This document shows, piece after piece, positions 8,317 to 16,637 of a stretch of 64,000 nucleotides of DNA; position 1 is the first letter of the stretch; every line of letters begins with the position of its first letter. The stretch lies in NCBI RefSeq assembly GCF_015278125.1, contig NZ_JADILO010000015.1, positions 38,277 through 102,276 of the forward strand. Reading direction: 5' to 3'. Below the pieces are notes generated by a model, which ran no database searches, was not told where the DNA came from, and saw only the letters and a program-made list of their open reading frames with translations. A program made the translations under genes and the position numbers. The DNA is from Vibrio fluminensis. GTDB lineage: Bacteria; Pseudomonadota; Gammaproteobacteria; Enterobacterales; Vibrionaceae.

Positions 8317-8732
8317 TTGATGCCATTCCATGGAATGCACTGATAGGCGGGATGTTACTCGGCTGTTCTGCCACATTGCTTTTACTGTTTAACGGTAAAG
8401 TTGCGGGTATAAGTGGCATAGTGAACGGTCTCTTCGCTCGAGTGCGAGGTGACGTTGCTTGGCGATTGGTTTTCGTTATTGGCATGGTATTCGGTGGTGG
8501 CAGTGCTATCCGTTTATTCTCTATCAATGTTCCCGATACTCAGAACATTTCTTTAGTTGCGTTTGCGGTAGCTGGTTTACTGGTGGGCGTTGGTACAAGG
8601 CTTGGCAATGGTTGTACGAGCGGTCATGGTATTTGCGGTATTGGGCGTTTGTCTAAACGTTCTATAGTGGCAACAGTTACATTTATGCTGGTGGCGGGCA
8701 TTACCGTGTTTATCCGTCTGCATGTGATTTAG
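8313..8732 (+). CDS. YeeE/YedE family sulfur half-transporter, first subunit
   Basis: This 139-aa inner-membrane protein has about four hydrophobic helices. The conserved YeeE/YedE signature GNGCTSGHGICG contains the Cys pair thought to handle the sulfur substrate in the related TsuA transporter. The ATG at 8313 follows AAGGAGGA and overlaps the repressor stop as ATGA. An upstream in-frame TTG at 8292 is less likely. Together with the next gene it resembles PmpA/PmpB-type split transporters, which occur beside ArsR sensors of the BigR group. Substrate (thiosulfate, persulfide or another sulfur species) and direction are not determined. Confidence 0.85.
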   Translation: MIDAIPWNALIGGMLLGCSATLLLLFNGKVAGISGIVNGLFARVRGDVAWRLVFVIGMVFGGGSAIRLFSINVPDTQNISLVAFAVAGLLVGVGTRLGNGCTSGHGICGIGRLSKRSIVATVTFMLVAGITVFIRLHVI

Positions 8733-8742
8733 GAGTCATGCT

Positions 8743-9186
8743 ATGAATCTATTTGTTGCAGCGTTAAGTGGTCTGTTATTTGGTTTAGGCATGGCAGTAT
8801 CAGGCATGATTGATCCTGCCAAAGTGATTGGCTTTCTTGATGTTGCTGGAAATTGGGACCCGAGTTTGGCGTTTGTGATGGGCGGAGCCCTAGCGGTATT
8901 TATGCCTGCGTATTTTGTGTTGATAAAACCACGTGCACATTCTGTGTCGGGCGCTGAGTATTGCTTACCAACCAACAACACTATCGATAAGCGCTTGGTT
9001 ATTGGTGCAGCGCTGTTTGGTGTCGGTTGGGGAGTTGCAGGTGTTTGTCCGGGTCCTGCGATAGCGAGTCTGAGCTATGGCAATCTCGGGATTTGGATTT
9101 TTATTGCTACCATGTTGCTGGGCTCGCTGTTAACTCAATTATTGAACCTCTCTAACACACACCTATCTAAGTTATCTGTAAAATAA
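8743..9186 (+). CDS. YeeE/YedE family sulfur half-transporter, second subunit
   Basis: This 147-aa membrane protein is related to the preceding one and lies 10 bp after it behind AGGAGT. It opens with a glycine-rich helix, has an ISGMIDPAKVIGFLD-like loop near residues 20-35 (here VSGMIDPAKV), and carries the signature VAGVCPGPAIASL with one conserved Cys. Full-length YeeE proteins join two such halves; here they are separate genes, as in PmpAB-type loci. Co-transcription with the sensor is very likely. Confidence 0.85.
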   Translation: MNLFVAALSGLLFGLGMAVSGMIDPAKVIGFLDVAGNWDPSLAFVMGGALAVFMPAYFVLIKPRAHSVSGAEYCLPTNNTIDKRLVIGAALFGVGWGVAGVCPGPAIASLSYGNLGIWIFIATMLLGSLLTQLLNLSNTHLSKLSVK

Positions 9187-9206
9187 TGGCTCCAGTCAAA
9201 CTGTAA

Positions 9207-9234
9207 ATGCGCTGACAGACTTTATTCAGCGCAT
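9207..9234. terminator. Possible bidirectional terminator
   Basis: A 9-bp perfect stem ATGCGCTGA / TCAGCGCAT with a 10-nt loop lies between convergent genes. The U-tracts are weak on both sides. Confidence 0.45.
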
Positions 9235-9245
9235 AATAGTTAGGC

Positions 9246-10160
9246 TCATTTGAGTGTTGCCGTGATTGGGCAGTGGTCACTGAGTTGATAGTCCATTACA
9301 TCTTGCGATTGGTAAAGATTCTGTTCTATTTTAATAATGTTTATATCACGGCTGGTTACAACATGGTCGATTAATGAACGGAACTGATGAGTTCGGTTCG
9401 GATTTTTACGGCTACGCACTTTACATTCTGCGTTTACATGACGAGTTGCCAACACAGCATCTGTCGATTTGCTTAATATTTGCCATAACCAATCTCGGTT
9501 AAAAGATAGATTGTGGTTGAAGTCGCCCACGATCATATAGCGCTCAACATTGGCTTCGCGCTCTCTAATCCATTGATTTAAAGCTTCGCCCTGTAGTTTA
9601 AGGGTTTGACACGCACGATTGTTTTCATAGCGTCCGCTGCAACGCGCTTTCAAATGAACGTTGAGCAAATGAATGGGGGAGTCGCTAGAGGGTTTTACTA
9701 TGATATAGCTTGCGAAACGGAGCTTGTCATGCCGCTGCGCAGGTAGTAGTGAGAAATCATCGACATCTTGTACTGTTGCATCGTTTCGCACTGCGAACCC
9801 CGTATATTGGTTGATGTCATCATATTGGAGCCGGCTATTCATTGCTAGCGCTCGATCGGACATATATAGGGTATATTTGTCGCCAATGAGCTTCTCTAAT
9901 GCCGCTGCATCCCCAACTTCTTGGAACGCGAGGATAGAGGTGTCGACCTTATTGAAATAGTGCGCCATTTTGTAAAAATCATCGCTATTGCGCAACGAAG
10001 GCGCAAAACGTTCATTTCCCTCAGAAACAAACCACTCCATATTCCACGTCGAAACTTTGAACGATTGTTCTGCTTGTGCCTCAAATGCGGTCAATGCCAC
10101 TATATATAGGAAAATGAGAGGTTTTGCATGTAATTTAAACAACGGGTTTTTCATCATCAT
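9246..10160 (-). CDS. Secreted endonuclease/exonuclease/phosphatase family protein
   Basis: With the start at 10160 the product is 304 aa. It begins with three Met codons and a signal peptide (hydrophobic LIFLYIVALTAF, likely cleavage after AQA). EEP-fold landmarks follow: STWNMEWF, AFQEVGD, HLLNVHLK, VGDFNHNL, LIDHVV and the terminal LSDHCPI. These supply the Mg-binding and catalytic Asn, Glu, Asp and His residues. Such periplasmic or extracellular proteins may be DNases or phosphodiesterases; the substrate cannot be read from sequence. An AAAGG sequence 7 nt upstream supports this start. The frame remains open to 10259, which would give a 33-residue extension without signal-peptide character. 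Confidence 0.8.
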   Translation of the reverse strand: MMMKNPLFKLHAKPLIFLYIVALTAFEAQAEQSFKVSTWNMEWFVSEGNERFAPSLRNSDDFYKMAHYFNKVDTSILAFQEVGDAAALEKLIGDKYTLYMSDRALAMNSRLQYDDINQYTGFAVRNDATVQDVDDFSLLPAQRHDKLRFASYIIVKPSSDSPIHLLNVHLKARCSGRYENNRACQTLKLQGEALNQWIREREANVERYMIVGDFNHNLSFNRDWLWQILSKSTDAVLATRHVNAECKVRSRKNPNRTHQFRSLIDHVVTSRDINIIKIEQNLYQSQDVMDYQLSDHCPITATLK

Positions 10161-10344
10161 CGTAGAACCTTTATCTCGTAAGCCTTCGCAAAAAATCAAG
10201 TTTAAAACGCCAATTTTTGCAATTTTCATTGTTTTATTTGTATCTGAGAGCCATGCCAATAAGATCGTTTCGTTTCTGTACTGTAACTTGGTTTTATTGA
10301 TCTAAATCAATACTTTTAAGGTGCGGTTTGGAGTCTAATACGCC

Positions 10345-10359
10345 ACAACATCTAGTGTC
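10345..10359 (+). promoter_or_regulatory. NrdR-box-like site 1 upstream of nrdD
   Basis: The site ACAACATCTAGTGTC resembles an NrdR box. Its core TCTAGTGT is exactly 31 bp before the matching core TATAGTGT of site 2. That is the three-turn spacing typical of paired NrdR boxes. Confidence 0.6.
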
Positions 10360-10375
10360 AGTCAAAAAAATAACA

Positions 10376-10390
10376 ACCCTATATAGTGTG
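10376..10390 (+). promoter_or_regulatory. NrdR-box-like site 2 upstream of nrdD
   Basis: The site ACCCTATATAGTGTG is close to the NrdR consensus (roughly ACACWATATATWGTGT). It lies 43 bp before the nrdD start. Together with site 1 it predicts repression of nrdD by the nucleotide-sensing repressor NrdR. Confidence 0.7.
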
Positions 10391-10432
10391 TTTGTGGATA
10401 ACTCTGTGAATATACTGGGGTAAGGAGAAAAG

Positions 10433-12553
10433 GTGAAACCAATCGTAATCAAGCGTGACGGCTCAAGAGCTCCGTTTAGCAGGGATCGTATTCAAGCAGC
10501 AGTGGAAGCAGCAGCAGAGCACGTGAACAACGAGATTGCTATTTATGCCCTTAATGTGGCATTAGCAGTAGAGCTGCAGCTAAAAGATCACGATGAAGTA
10601 CACATTAACGAAATCCAAACCCTAGTTGAAAATGAGCTTATGCAAGGACCATATAAGTCACTTGCACGTTCATACATCGAATACCGTCATGATCGCGACA
10701 TCGCTCGTGAGAAGCAAAGTGCGCTTACTCGTGAAATCGAAGGTCTGATCGAAGAGAGCAACGTTGACCTAATCAACGAAAACGCGAACAAAGACGGTAA
10801 AGTAATTCCGACACAACGTGACCTGCTTGCAGGTATCGTGGCTAAACACTATGCGAAAACTCACATTCTGCCACGTGACGTAGTACAAGCACACGATGAA
10901 GGTGACTTACACTACCACGACCTAGATTACGCACCATTCTTCCCGATGTTTAACTGTATGCTTATCGATCTTAAAGGCATGCTGACACACGGCTTTAAAA
11001 TGGGTAATGCTGAAATTGATACACCAAAGTCAATTTCTACAGCAACAGCAGTAACAGCACAGATCATTGCGCAAGTAGCAAGCCATATTTACGGTGGTAC
11101 AACCATCAACCGCATTGATGAAGTACTAGAACCTTATGTACAGGCAAGCTACGAGAAACACCTTTCTATCGCAAAAGAGTGGGATATCCACAACCCAGAA
11201 GCTTTTGCTATCTCTCGCACAGAGAAAGAGTGTTACGACGCATTCCAATCTTTAGAGTATGAAGTAAACACCTTGCATACTGCAAATGGTCAAACACCAT
11301 TTGTGACCTTTGGTTTTGGTTTAGGCACAAGTTGGGCATCACGTCTAATTCAAGAGTCAATTTTGAAAAACCGTATTGCAGGCCTTGGTAAGAACCGTAA
11401 AACAGCGGTGTTCCCAAAACTTGTATTTGCGATTAAAGATGGTCTGAACCACAAAGAGCAAGATCCAAACTACGACATTAAGAAGCTTGCGCTAGAGTGT
11501 GCTTCTAAGCGTATGTACCCAGATATTCTTAACTACGACAAAGTAGTAGAAGTAACAGGTTCATTCAAAACCCCAATGGGCTGCCGTAGTTTCCTAAACA
11601 CTTACGAAGAAAACGGTGAACTTATCCATGAAGGTCGTAATAACCTTGGTGTAGTAAGTTTGAACCTGCCTCGTATCGCAATTCGTGCAAACGGCAGCGA
11701 AGAAGAGTTCTTCAAAATCCTAGATGAGAAACTAATCGTCGCACGCCGTGCATTAGAAACACGTATCTCTCGTCTAGAAAACGTGAAAGCTCGCGTTGCG
11801 CCAATTCTATATATGGAAGGTGCATGTGGTGTTCGTCTAAAAGCAGACGATTCAATTGCTGATATCTTTAAAAATGGTCGCGCGTCTATTTCTCTTGGTT
11901 ACATTGGTATCCATGAGATGGTTAACGCACTATACGGCACGTCAGAACACGTATACGACAATGAAGAACTGCGTGAAAAAGCACTTAACATCGTTAAGTA
12001 CCTGAAGAAACACGTAGAGCAATGGACTGAAGAAACAGGTTACGGCTTCAGCCTATACGGCACGCCAAGTGAAAACCTATGTAGCCGTTTCTGCCGTATC
12101 GACACTAAAGAGTTCGGTGTTATTGAAGGCGTGACCGACAAAGGTTACTACACCAACAGCTTCCACTTAGATGTTGAGAAGAAGGTAAACCCATACGATA
12201 AGATTGACTTTGAGATGCCATACCCACACATCTCAAGCGGTGGCTTTATCTGTTACGGTGAATTCCCGAACATGCAACGTAACGTTGAAGCTCTGGAAAA
12301 CGTATGGGACTACAGCTACACTCGCGTACCTTACTACGGCACCAATACACCTATCGATGAGTGTTATGAGTGTGGTTACACTGGTGAGTTTGACTGTACG
12401 AGCAAAGGCTTTACTTGCCCAAGCTGTGGCAACCATGATTCAAGCAAAGTATCAGTAACCCGCCGTGTATGTGGTTACTTAGGTAGCCCAGACGCTCGTC
12501 CATTTAACTTCGGTAAGCAAGAAGAAGTTAAGCGTCGCGTTAAGCACCTATAA
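10433..12553 (+). CDS. nrdD: Anaerobic ribonucleoside-triphosphate reductase, large subunit
   Basis: The 706-aa class III reductase converts NTPs to dNTPs without oxygen. Residues 1 to about 90 form an ATP-cone allosteric domain (IKRDGSRAPFSRDRIQ). Near the C-terminus a Zn-binding set of Cys (YECGY and TCPSCGN) precedes the glycyl-radical motif RRVCGYLG with G681, which NrdG activates. The start is GTG at 10433 with AAGGAGAAAA just upstream. nrdG follows but is separated by a terminator hairpin, so nrdG expression may depend on read-through. The upstream region carries two NrdR-like boxes; anaerobic induction is expected, but I could not place an FNR site with confidence. Confidence 0.97.
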   Translation: MKPIVIKRDGSRAPFSRDRIQAAVEAAAEHVNNEIAIYALNVALAVELQLKDHDEVHINEIQTLVENELMQGPYKSLARSYIEYRHDRDIAREKQSALTREIEGLIEESNVDLINENANKDGKVIPTQRDLLAGIVAKHYAKTHILPRDVVQAHDEGDLHYHDLDYAPFFPMFNCMLIDLKGMLTHGFKMGNAEIDTPKSISTATAVTAQIIAQVASHIYGGTTINRIDEVLEPYVQASYEKHLSIAKEWDIHNPEAFAISRTEKECYDAFQSLEYEVNTLHTANGQTPFVTFGFGLGTSWASRLIQESILKNRIAGLGKNRKTAVFPKLVFAIKDGLNHKEQDPNYDIKKLALECASKRMYPDILNYDKVVEVTGSFKTPMGCRSFLNTYEENGELIHEGRNNLGVVSLNLPRIAIRANGSEEEFFKILDEKLIVARRALETRISRLENVKARVAPILYMEGACGVRLKADDSIADIFKNGRASISLGYIGIHEMVNALYGTSEHVYDNEELREKALNIVKYLKKHVEQWTEETGYGFSLYGTPSENLCSRFCRIDTKEFGVIEGVTDKGYYTNSFHLDVEKKVNPYDKIDFEMPYPHISSGGFICYGEFPNMQRNVEALENVWDYSYTRVPYYGTNTPIDECYECGYTGEFDCTSKGFTCPSCGNHDSSKVSVTRRVCGYLGSPDARPFNFGKQEEVKRRVKHL

Positions 12554-12574
12554 TTGAACCTGTAAGTATCATTC

Positions 12575-12611
12575 ACCAGCTCGCTCTGCTTTAAGGCGGG
12601 CTGGTTTTTTC
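12575..12611 (+). terminator. Terminator between nrdD and nrdG
   Basis: The stem CCAGCTCGC / GCGGGCTGG (one G-T pair) is followed by TTTTTT. It ends 12 bp before the nrdG start, so it may attenuate nrdG relative to nrdD. Confidence 0.8.
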
Positions 12612-12622
12612 GTTTTGGAATT

Positions 12623-13090
12623 ATGAACTACCATCAATACTACCCAATCGACGTTGTAAATGGTCCCGGTACTCGCGTGACTCTGTTTGTTTCTGGCTGC
12701 GAACATAAGTGTCGCGGTTGTTACAACAAGACAACTTGGCGCGTAGACAGTGGTCATCTGTTCACTCAGCAACTTGAAGATCAAATCATTGCCGACCTAA
12801 ACGATACGCGCATCAAACGTAAAGGTTTATCGCTGTCAGGGGGCGATCCGCTTCATCCCGCGAATGTGGCTGATGTACTGCGTTTGGTAAAACGCGTGCG
12901 AGCTGAATGTCCTAACAAAGATATCTGGCTATGGACTGGTTACATGCTCAGTGAGTTGAGCGAGGCACAAAAAGAGATTGTTGAACTCATCGATGTGATG
13001 GTTGACGGTAAGTTTGAGCAAGAAAAGCGAGACTTGAACCTCGAATGGCGCGGCAGTTCAAATCAGGTGATTCATTACTTCAAGGTATGA
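12623..13090 (+). CDS. nrdG: Anaerobic ribonucleoside-triphosphate reductase activating protein
   Basis: This 155-aa radical-SAM enzyme generates the glycyl radical on NrdD. The 4Fe-4S motif CEHKCRGC (CX3CX2C) is at about residues 26-33, followed by the SGGDPL motif that contacts SAM. Length matches the enteric NrdG. It lies 69 bp downstream of nrdD with a terminator between. The ribosome binding site (TTTTGGAATT) is weak, consistent with the activase being needed in small amounts. Confidence 0.96.
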   Translation: MNYHQYYPIDVVNGPGTRVTLFVSGCEHKCRGCYNKTTWRVDSGHLFTQQLEDQIIADLNDTRIKRKGLSLSGGDPLHPANVADVLRLVKRVRAECPNKDIWLWTGYMLSELSEAQKEIVELIDVMVDGKFEQEKRDLNLEWRGSSNQVIHYFKV

Positions 13091-13106
13091 TTTACAAACC
13101 TAACTC

Positions 13107-13131
13107 AAAGGCAGCAGTGGCTGCCTTTTTT
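13107..13131 (+). terminator. Terminator of nrdG
   Basis: The stem AAGGCAGC / GCTGCCTT with an AGTG loop and trailing Ts lies 17 bp after nrdG. Confidence 0.85.
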
Positions 13132-13335
13132 GATCCTGTAGTTTGAGCAAAATGTTAGCCCTAAGCTTGATGCTTTGATAACTGGTATGAAAGGGGTTCA
13201 ATAGAGTGATAAGTTTAGTAAATCGCTCTTACAGAAAAATTTCATCGAGAAGTTGTTTAATTGTCGATATTTACAAAAACTAGTGTTAATTTGGATAACA
13301 CTATCAACAATGAATTTCAAAGGGTTGTGACTTTC

Positions 13336-14517
13336 ATGTTCTCTCATTTACCTGAACCAAAACTTGATCCAATACTTTCTCTTTCTGTCGCTTATAGGAA
13401 TGATCCGCGCGAAGAAAAAGTGGATTTGGGTATAGGTGTGTATAAAAGCAGTACGGGCGAAACCCCGATTATGCAGGCGATTGACCTTGCACAACAAAAA
13501 GTTGTGGCAACACAAAAAACCAAGTCATATGTTGGGCTTGCTGGTTGTGAAGAGTTTAATCAGTCGATGATTGATTTGGTGTTAGGGCAGTCATTAATCT
13601 TAGATCGCGTATCTGCGATTCAAACGCCGGGCGCAAGTGGCGCACTACGCATGCTAGGCGATCTGATTAGAGTGGCTCAACCTAACACAACGGTTTGGTT
13701 GTCAAACCCAAGTTATGTTAACCATCAGCCAGTTATGGAAGCGGCAGGGCTTAAGGTAAAGCATTATAGCTATTTTTGTCCGGTGACTAAGCAAGTCGAC
13801 AAAACACGCATGCTAGAAGAAATTTCGCAGGCAGGCAAAGATGATGTCGTTTTGCTGCATGGCTGCTGCCATAACCCAACGGGCGCTGATATTGATTTCG
13901 ATACTTGGCAACAAGTGACTCGACTAGCTCAAGAGAAGGGTTTTACGCCGTTTGTTGATCTGGCTTACCAAGGCTTTGGTGATGGTATCGAAGAAGATGC
14001 AGCTGGCTTACGTTACATGGCTGAACGTGTCGAAGAGATGATGATCACTACATCATGTTCGAAAAACTTCGGTTTGTATCGCGAACGTACGGGTGCCGCG
14101 ATAGTTTTGGGTCGTTCAGCGCAAGATGCTCTAAACGCAAAAGGTAAGTTACTTACTATGGCACGTGCGACATACACGATGCCACCAGACCACGGTGCGG
14201 CATTGGTTAAAACTATCATGCAAGATACAGAATTAACCACAATATGGCGTGATGAGTTAAAGACGATGCGTAATCGCCTTGTTTCATTACGCGCTTCACT
14301 TTGTGAAGAGCTTAGAACGACGCACAATACCTCTGAGTTTGACTTCATCCAATCGCACAAAGGTATGTTTACTGTGCTAGGCTTTAGTCAAGAACAGATG
14401 GCACGTTTACGAGAAGAATTCGGGATTTACGGCGTCGGCGATGGTCGTATTAACATCGCGGGTTTAACGGAAAGAGACATTCCGTATGTCGCGGATGCGA
14501 TTTTGAAAGTGTCATAA
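13336..14517 (+). CDS. Aspartate/aromatic aminotransferase (class I, PLP-dependent)
   Basis: This 393-aa protein has the layout of the AspC/TyrB subgroup. N-terminal LGIGVYKSSTGETPI is followed by the TPGASGALR loop, HGCCHNPTGAD, the LAYQGFGDG segment, and SCSKNFGLYRERTG with the PLP Schiff-base lysine. It transfers amino groups between aspartate or aromatic amino acids and 2-oxoacids. I chose ATG 13336 because homologs begin with a short MFxHL-type leader before the conserved core. The frame extends upstream to a TTG at 13261 without family resemblance. Whether it prefers aspartate or aromatic substrates cannot be decided here. It is a single-gene unit with its own terminator. Confidence 0.9.
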   Translation: MFSHLPEPKLDPILSLSVAYRNDPREEKVDLGIGVYKSSTGETPIMQAIDLAQQKVVATQKTKSYVGLAGCEEFNQSMIDLVLGQSLILDRVSAIQTPGASGALRMLGDLIRVAQPNTTVWLSNPSYVNHQPVMEAAGLKVKHYSYFCPVTKQVDKTRMLEEISQAGKDDVVLLHGCCHNPTGADIDFDTWQQVTRLAQEKGFTPFVDLAYQGFGDGIEEDAAGLRYMAERVEEMMITTSCSKNFGLYRERTGAAIVLGRSAQDALNAKGKLLTMARATYTMPPDHGAALVKTIMQDTELTTIWRDELKTMRNRLVSLRASLCEELRTTHNTSEFDFIQSHKGMFTVLGFSQEQMARLREEFGIYGVGDGRINIAGLTERDIPYVADAILKVS

Positions 14518-14520
14518 ACC

Positions 14521-14543
14521 AAAGGCTCGTAAGAGCCTTTTTT
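14521..14543 (+). terminator. Terminator of the aminotransferase gene
   Basis: The hairpin AAAGGCTC / GAGCCTTT with a 4-nt loop and T-run lies immediately after the stop codon. Confidence 0.85.
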
Positions 14544-14575
14544 ATCCTATTCAATTATCAATTCGGGGGGATTGA

Positions 14576-15229
14576 ATGAGAAAGAACTGGCAAACCACTT
14601 GTCTGGTTATTTTGTCTACTACGTTAGCGGCTTGCGCTAGCCAAACGAGCACACCAGAGCAACCAGTTAAACCAGAACAACCACCAGTTGAGCAGCCGAG
14701 TGTTGAGACACCGAGCAAACCGGTAGAGAAACCTACAGTTGATCCAGAAGTTACACCTGACAAAAAGCCGTTACCTCCTGTTGTTGAACCAGATAGAAAA
14801 ACTTCTGATGGCAAGCTGATTCTTGGTGAGAAAGAGTGGGTTTATATTCCAGGGCTAGAAGAGTCTTTCCGTGCTCGAGTCGATACTGGCGCCACTACGT
14901 CTTCAATTAGCGCTGTTGACATCAAGCCTTTCGAGCGAGATGGAAAAGATTGGGTGAAATTCAAAATGGAACACGACGGAGTGAGCAGTAAAGAGATTTC
15001 TTTACCTGTCGAGCGTTGGGTTAAGATTAAACAGTCTAGTGCAGAAGGTTCACAACGCCGCGCAGTGGTACATGCTTGGATTCAGATTGGTGACCTTAAG
15101 GAGAAAACCGAATTTACCCTTGCAGACCGCACCCATTTGTCGTTTCCAGTTTTGCTAGGAAGAAGTTTCTTTAGAGATGTAGCTGTGGTTGATGTGAGTC
15201 GAAAGTATGTGCAAAAAAAGCACAACTAG
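14576..15229 (+). CDS. Lipoprotein with retropepsin-like (PF05618/RimB-type) protease domain
   Basis: The 217-aa protein starts with a lipoprotein signal; the lipobox LAAC places the lipidated Cys at residue 20. A Pro/Glu/Val-rich tether covers about residues 24-70 (repeated PEQP, VEQP and VEKP units), suitable for spanning from a membrane anchor. The C-terminal domain has the VDTGATTSS active-site loop of pepsin-like aspartic proteases and the closing LLGRSF motif. The family is often annotated as ATP-dependent zinc protease, but the visible DTGA motif argues for aspartic chemistry. A GGGGGG-type ribosome binding site precedes the ATG. Substrate unknown. Confidence 0.85.
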   Translation: MRKNWQTTCLVILSTTLAACASQTSTPEQPVKPEQPPVEQPSVETPSKPVEKPTVDPEVTPDKKPLPPVVEPDRKTSDGKLILGEKEWVYIPGLEESFRARVDTGATTSSISAVDIKPFERDGKDWVKFKMEHDGVSSKEISLPVERWVKIKQSSAEGSQRRAVVHAWIQIGDLKEKTEFTLADRTHLSFPVLLGRSFFRDVAVVDVSRKYVQKKHN

Positions 15230-15261
15230 TTGAGACGCGAAAGCCACTATTTACGAATAAT

Positions 15262-15290
15262 AAAAAACCGCTCGATGAGCGGTTTTTTTA
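15262..15290. terminator. Bidirectional terminator
   Basis: AAAAAACCGCTC / GAGCGGTTTTTTT with an ATGA-type loop sits between the convergent protease and FKBP genes; A and T tracts serve both strands. Confidence 0.9.
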
Positions 15291-15300
15291 ATCACTATGA

Positions 15301-15774
15301 TTATTGGATGTCGAGCAATTCAACATCAAAAACTAGTGTTGCAGCAGGTGGGATAGGGCCTGTACCACTTTTACCGTAAGCAAGAGTACTTGGGATAAAC
15401 AGACGGAATTTGTCTCCGACAGTCATGTAAGTAAGACCTTCTTGCCAGCCCGCAATTACTTGGCCAAGACCAAAAGTAATTGGTTCACCGCGGTCAACAG
15501 AGCTGTCGAAAACAGTACCATCGATCAACGTGCCGTGGTAATGAACTTTAACTTTGTTGCTCTTAGTTGGGTGAACAGTACCTTCACCTTTTTCTAAAAC
15601 TAAATATTGCAAGCCGCTTTCAGTCGTTACCACGCCTTCTTTTTGGCCATTCTCAGCCAAGAATGCTTGGCCTTGCTGAAAGTTAACATCCGCTGTTTTA
15701 TGATTGGTCCAAGTGCGGTAAATCATAAAGCCAGCTAAAATGACGACAACAATAGGGATAATAATTTTAGTCAT
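15301..15774 (-). CDS. Membrane-anchored FKBP-type peptidyl-prolyl isomerase
   Basis: This 157-aa protein has an N-terminal membrane anchor (about residues 4-22, PIVVVILAGFMI). A short linker leads to an FKBP domain from about residue 50 to the end. FKBP landmarks are GLQYLVLEKGEG, VKVHYHGTLIDGTVFDSS, the GQVIAGWQEGL strand with the core Trp, and LAYGKSG with PPAATLVFDVELL. It resembles FklB/FkpA-type folding factors and probably works on the periplasmic face. It lies 17 bp downstream of a DsbA-like gene on the same strand, so the pair looks like an envelope protein-folding operon. Confidence 0.93.
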   Translation of the reverse strand: MTKIIIPIVVVILAGFMIYRTWTNHKTADVNFQQGQAFLAENGQKEGVVTTESGLQYLVLEKGEGTVHPTKSNKVKVHYHGTLIDGTVFDSSVDRGEPITFGLGQVIAGWQEGLTYMTVGDKFRLFIPSTLAYGKSGTGPIPPAATLVFDVELLDIQ

Positions 15775-15791
15775 GAATCCTTTCCAATAAG

Positions 15792-16409
15792 TTACTTTTT
15801 GATTAGGTAGTTAATCGTGTTCGCGATTTCTTCAATTGTCTGGTGACCAGCGGTAATAACTTCATATTTACCATTGACGATAAACGTTGGTACACCGTTA
15901 ATTTCACCTTTTGTGATGATCTCATCGGCAATTTGCATCGCTTGGAACAGTTGGTTTTGCTGTTCTTCAGTAATGTCGTATGGAGAAACTAAGCCACGGC
16001 TTTTAAACGCGTTATCAATTTGGCCTTTTTTCTCAGCCAATGTTGCGCCATCACCCATTTGTGCAGCATTAAATAGGTCAAGCATCATCTCATGATCTGG
16101 CTTTTTACCCAGTTGCATCTCTGCGCTGTAGTAGATCATCGCGCCAATTTGTGCGCTTTCGTTGAAAGTTACATGAACCTTGCCCACACTTTGGTCGATA
16201 AGCTTTTCAAGTTTAGGAAGTTGAGATTCCATTTGTTTACAGTGACCACAGTTAAGTGAGAACACTTCCGTTACTTGTGGTAGACGGTAGGTTGAAAGGT
16301 TGTTTGACAAAGTTCTGTATTGCTTACCTTCTACAGGTGTAGAGCTTTCAGAGCAACCCACCATAAGCGTAGAAATAGCGACAAGAAATAGAGCGATCAT
16401 TTTTTTCAT
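15792..16409 (-). CDS. DsbA-like thiol:disulfide lipoprotein
   Basis: The 205-aa protein has a lipoprotein signal with lipobox MVGC (Cys19). The thioredoxin-fold active site is C54-G-H-C57 in SLNCGHCKQM, a CXXC variant close to the CPHC of DsbA. An inserted helical domain follows, and the cis-Pro loop is NGVPTFIVNG. It likely oxidises or shuffles disulfides of exported proteins while tethered to a membrane. It is the first gene of a probable two-gene unit with the FKBP gene. Vibrio carries another soluble DsbA elsewhere, so this is probably an accessory paralog. Confidence 0.9.
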   Translation of the reverse strand: MKKMIALFLVAISTLMVGCSESSTPVEGKQYRTLSNNLSTYRLPQVTEVFSLNCGHCKQMESQLPKLEKLIDQSVGKVHVTFNESAQIGAMIYYSAEMQLGKKPDHEMMLDLFNAAQMGDGATLAEKKGQIDNAFKSRGLVSPYDITEEQQNQLFQAMQIADEIITKGEINGVPTFIVNGKYEVITAGHQTIEEIANTINYLIKK

Positions 16410-16637
16410 ATATTTATCTCTTTGGGAACGCGTGTTAGCGAGTCAAAAGTGAAGCAGAGTTTACCGTTATCAGTGCTTGAAACAAATGGTTATCTCCAAT
16501 CGATTAGTAAATTTTAACAACTTCTGTAGATATTGGTAAAAATTTGAGCATTTGAACCAAATTCGAGTCGTAGAGCTAAAGATTTACGCCAAGTGAACGA
16601 TATAAATTAAGTAATCGAATGAATGAATGGTGAGGCG

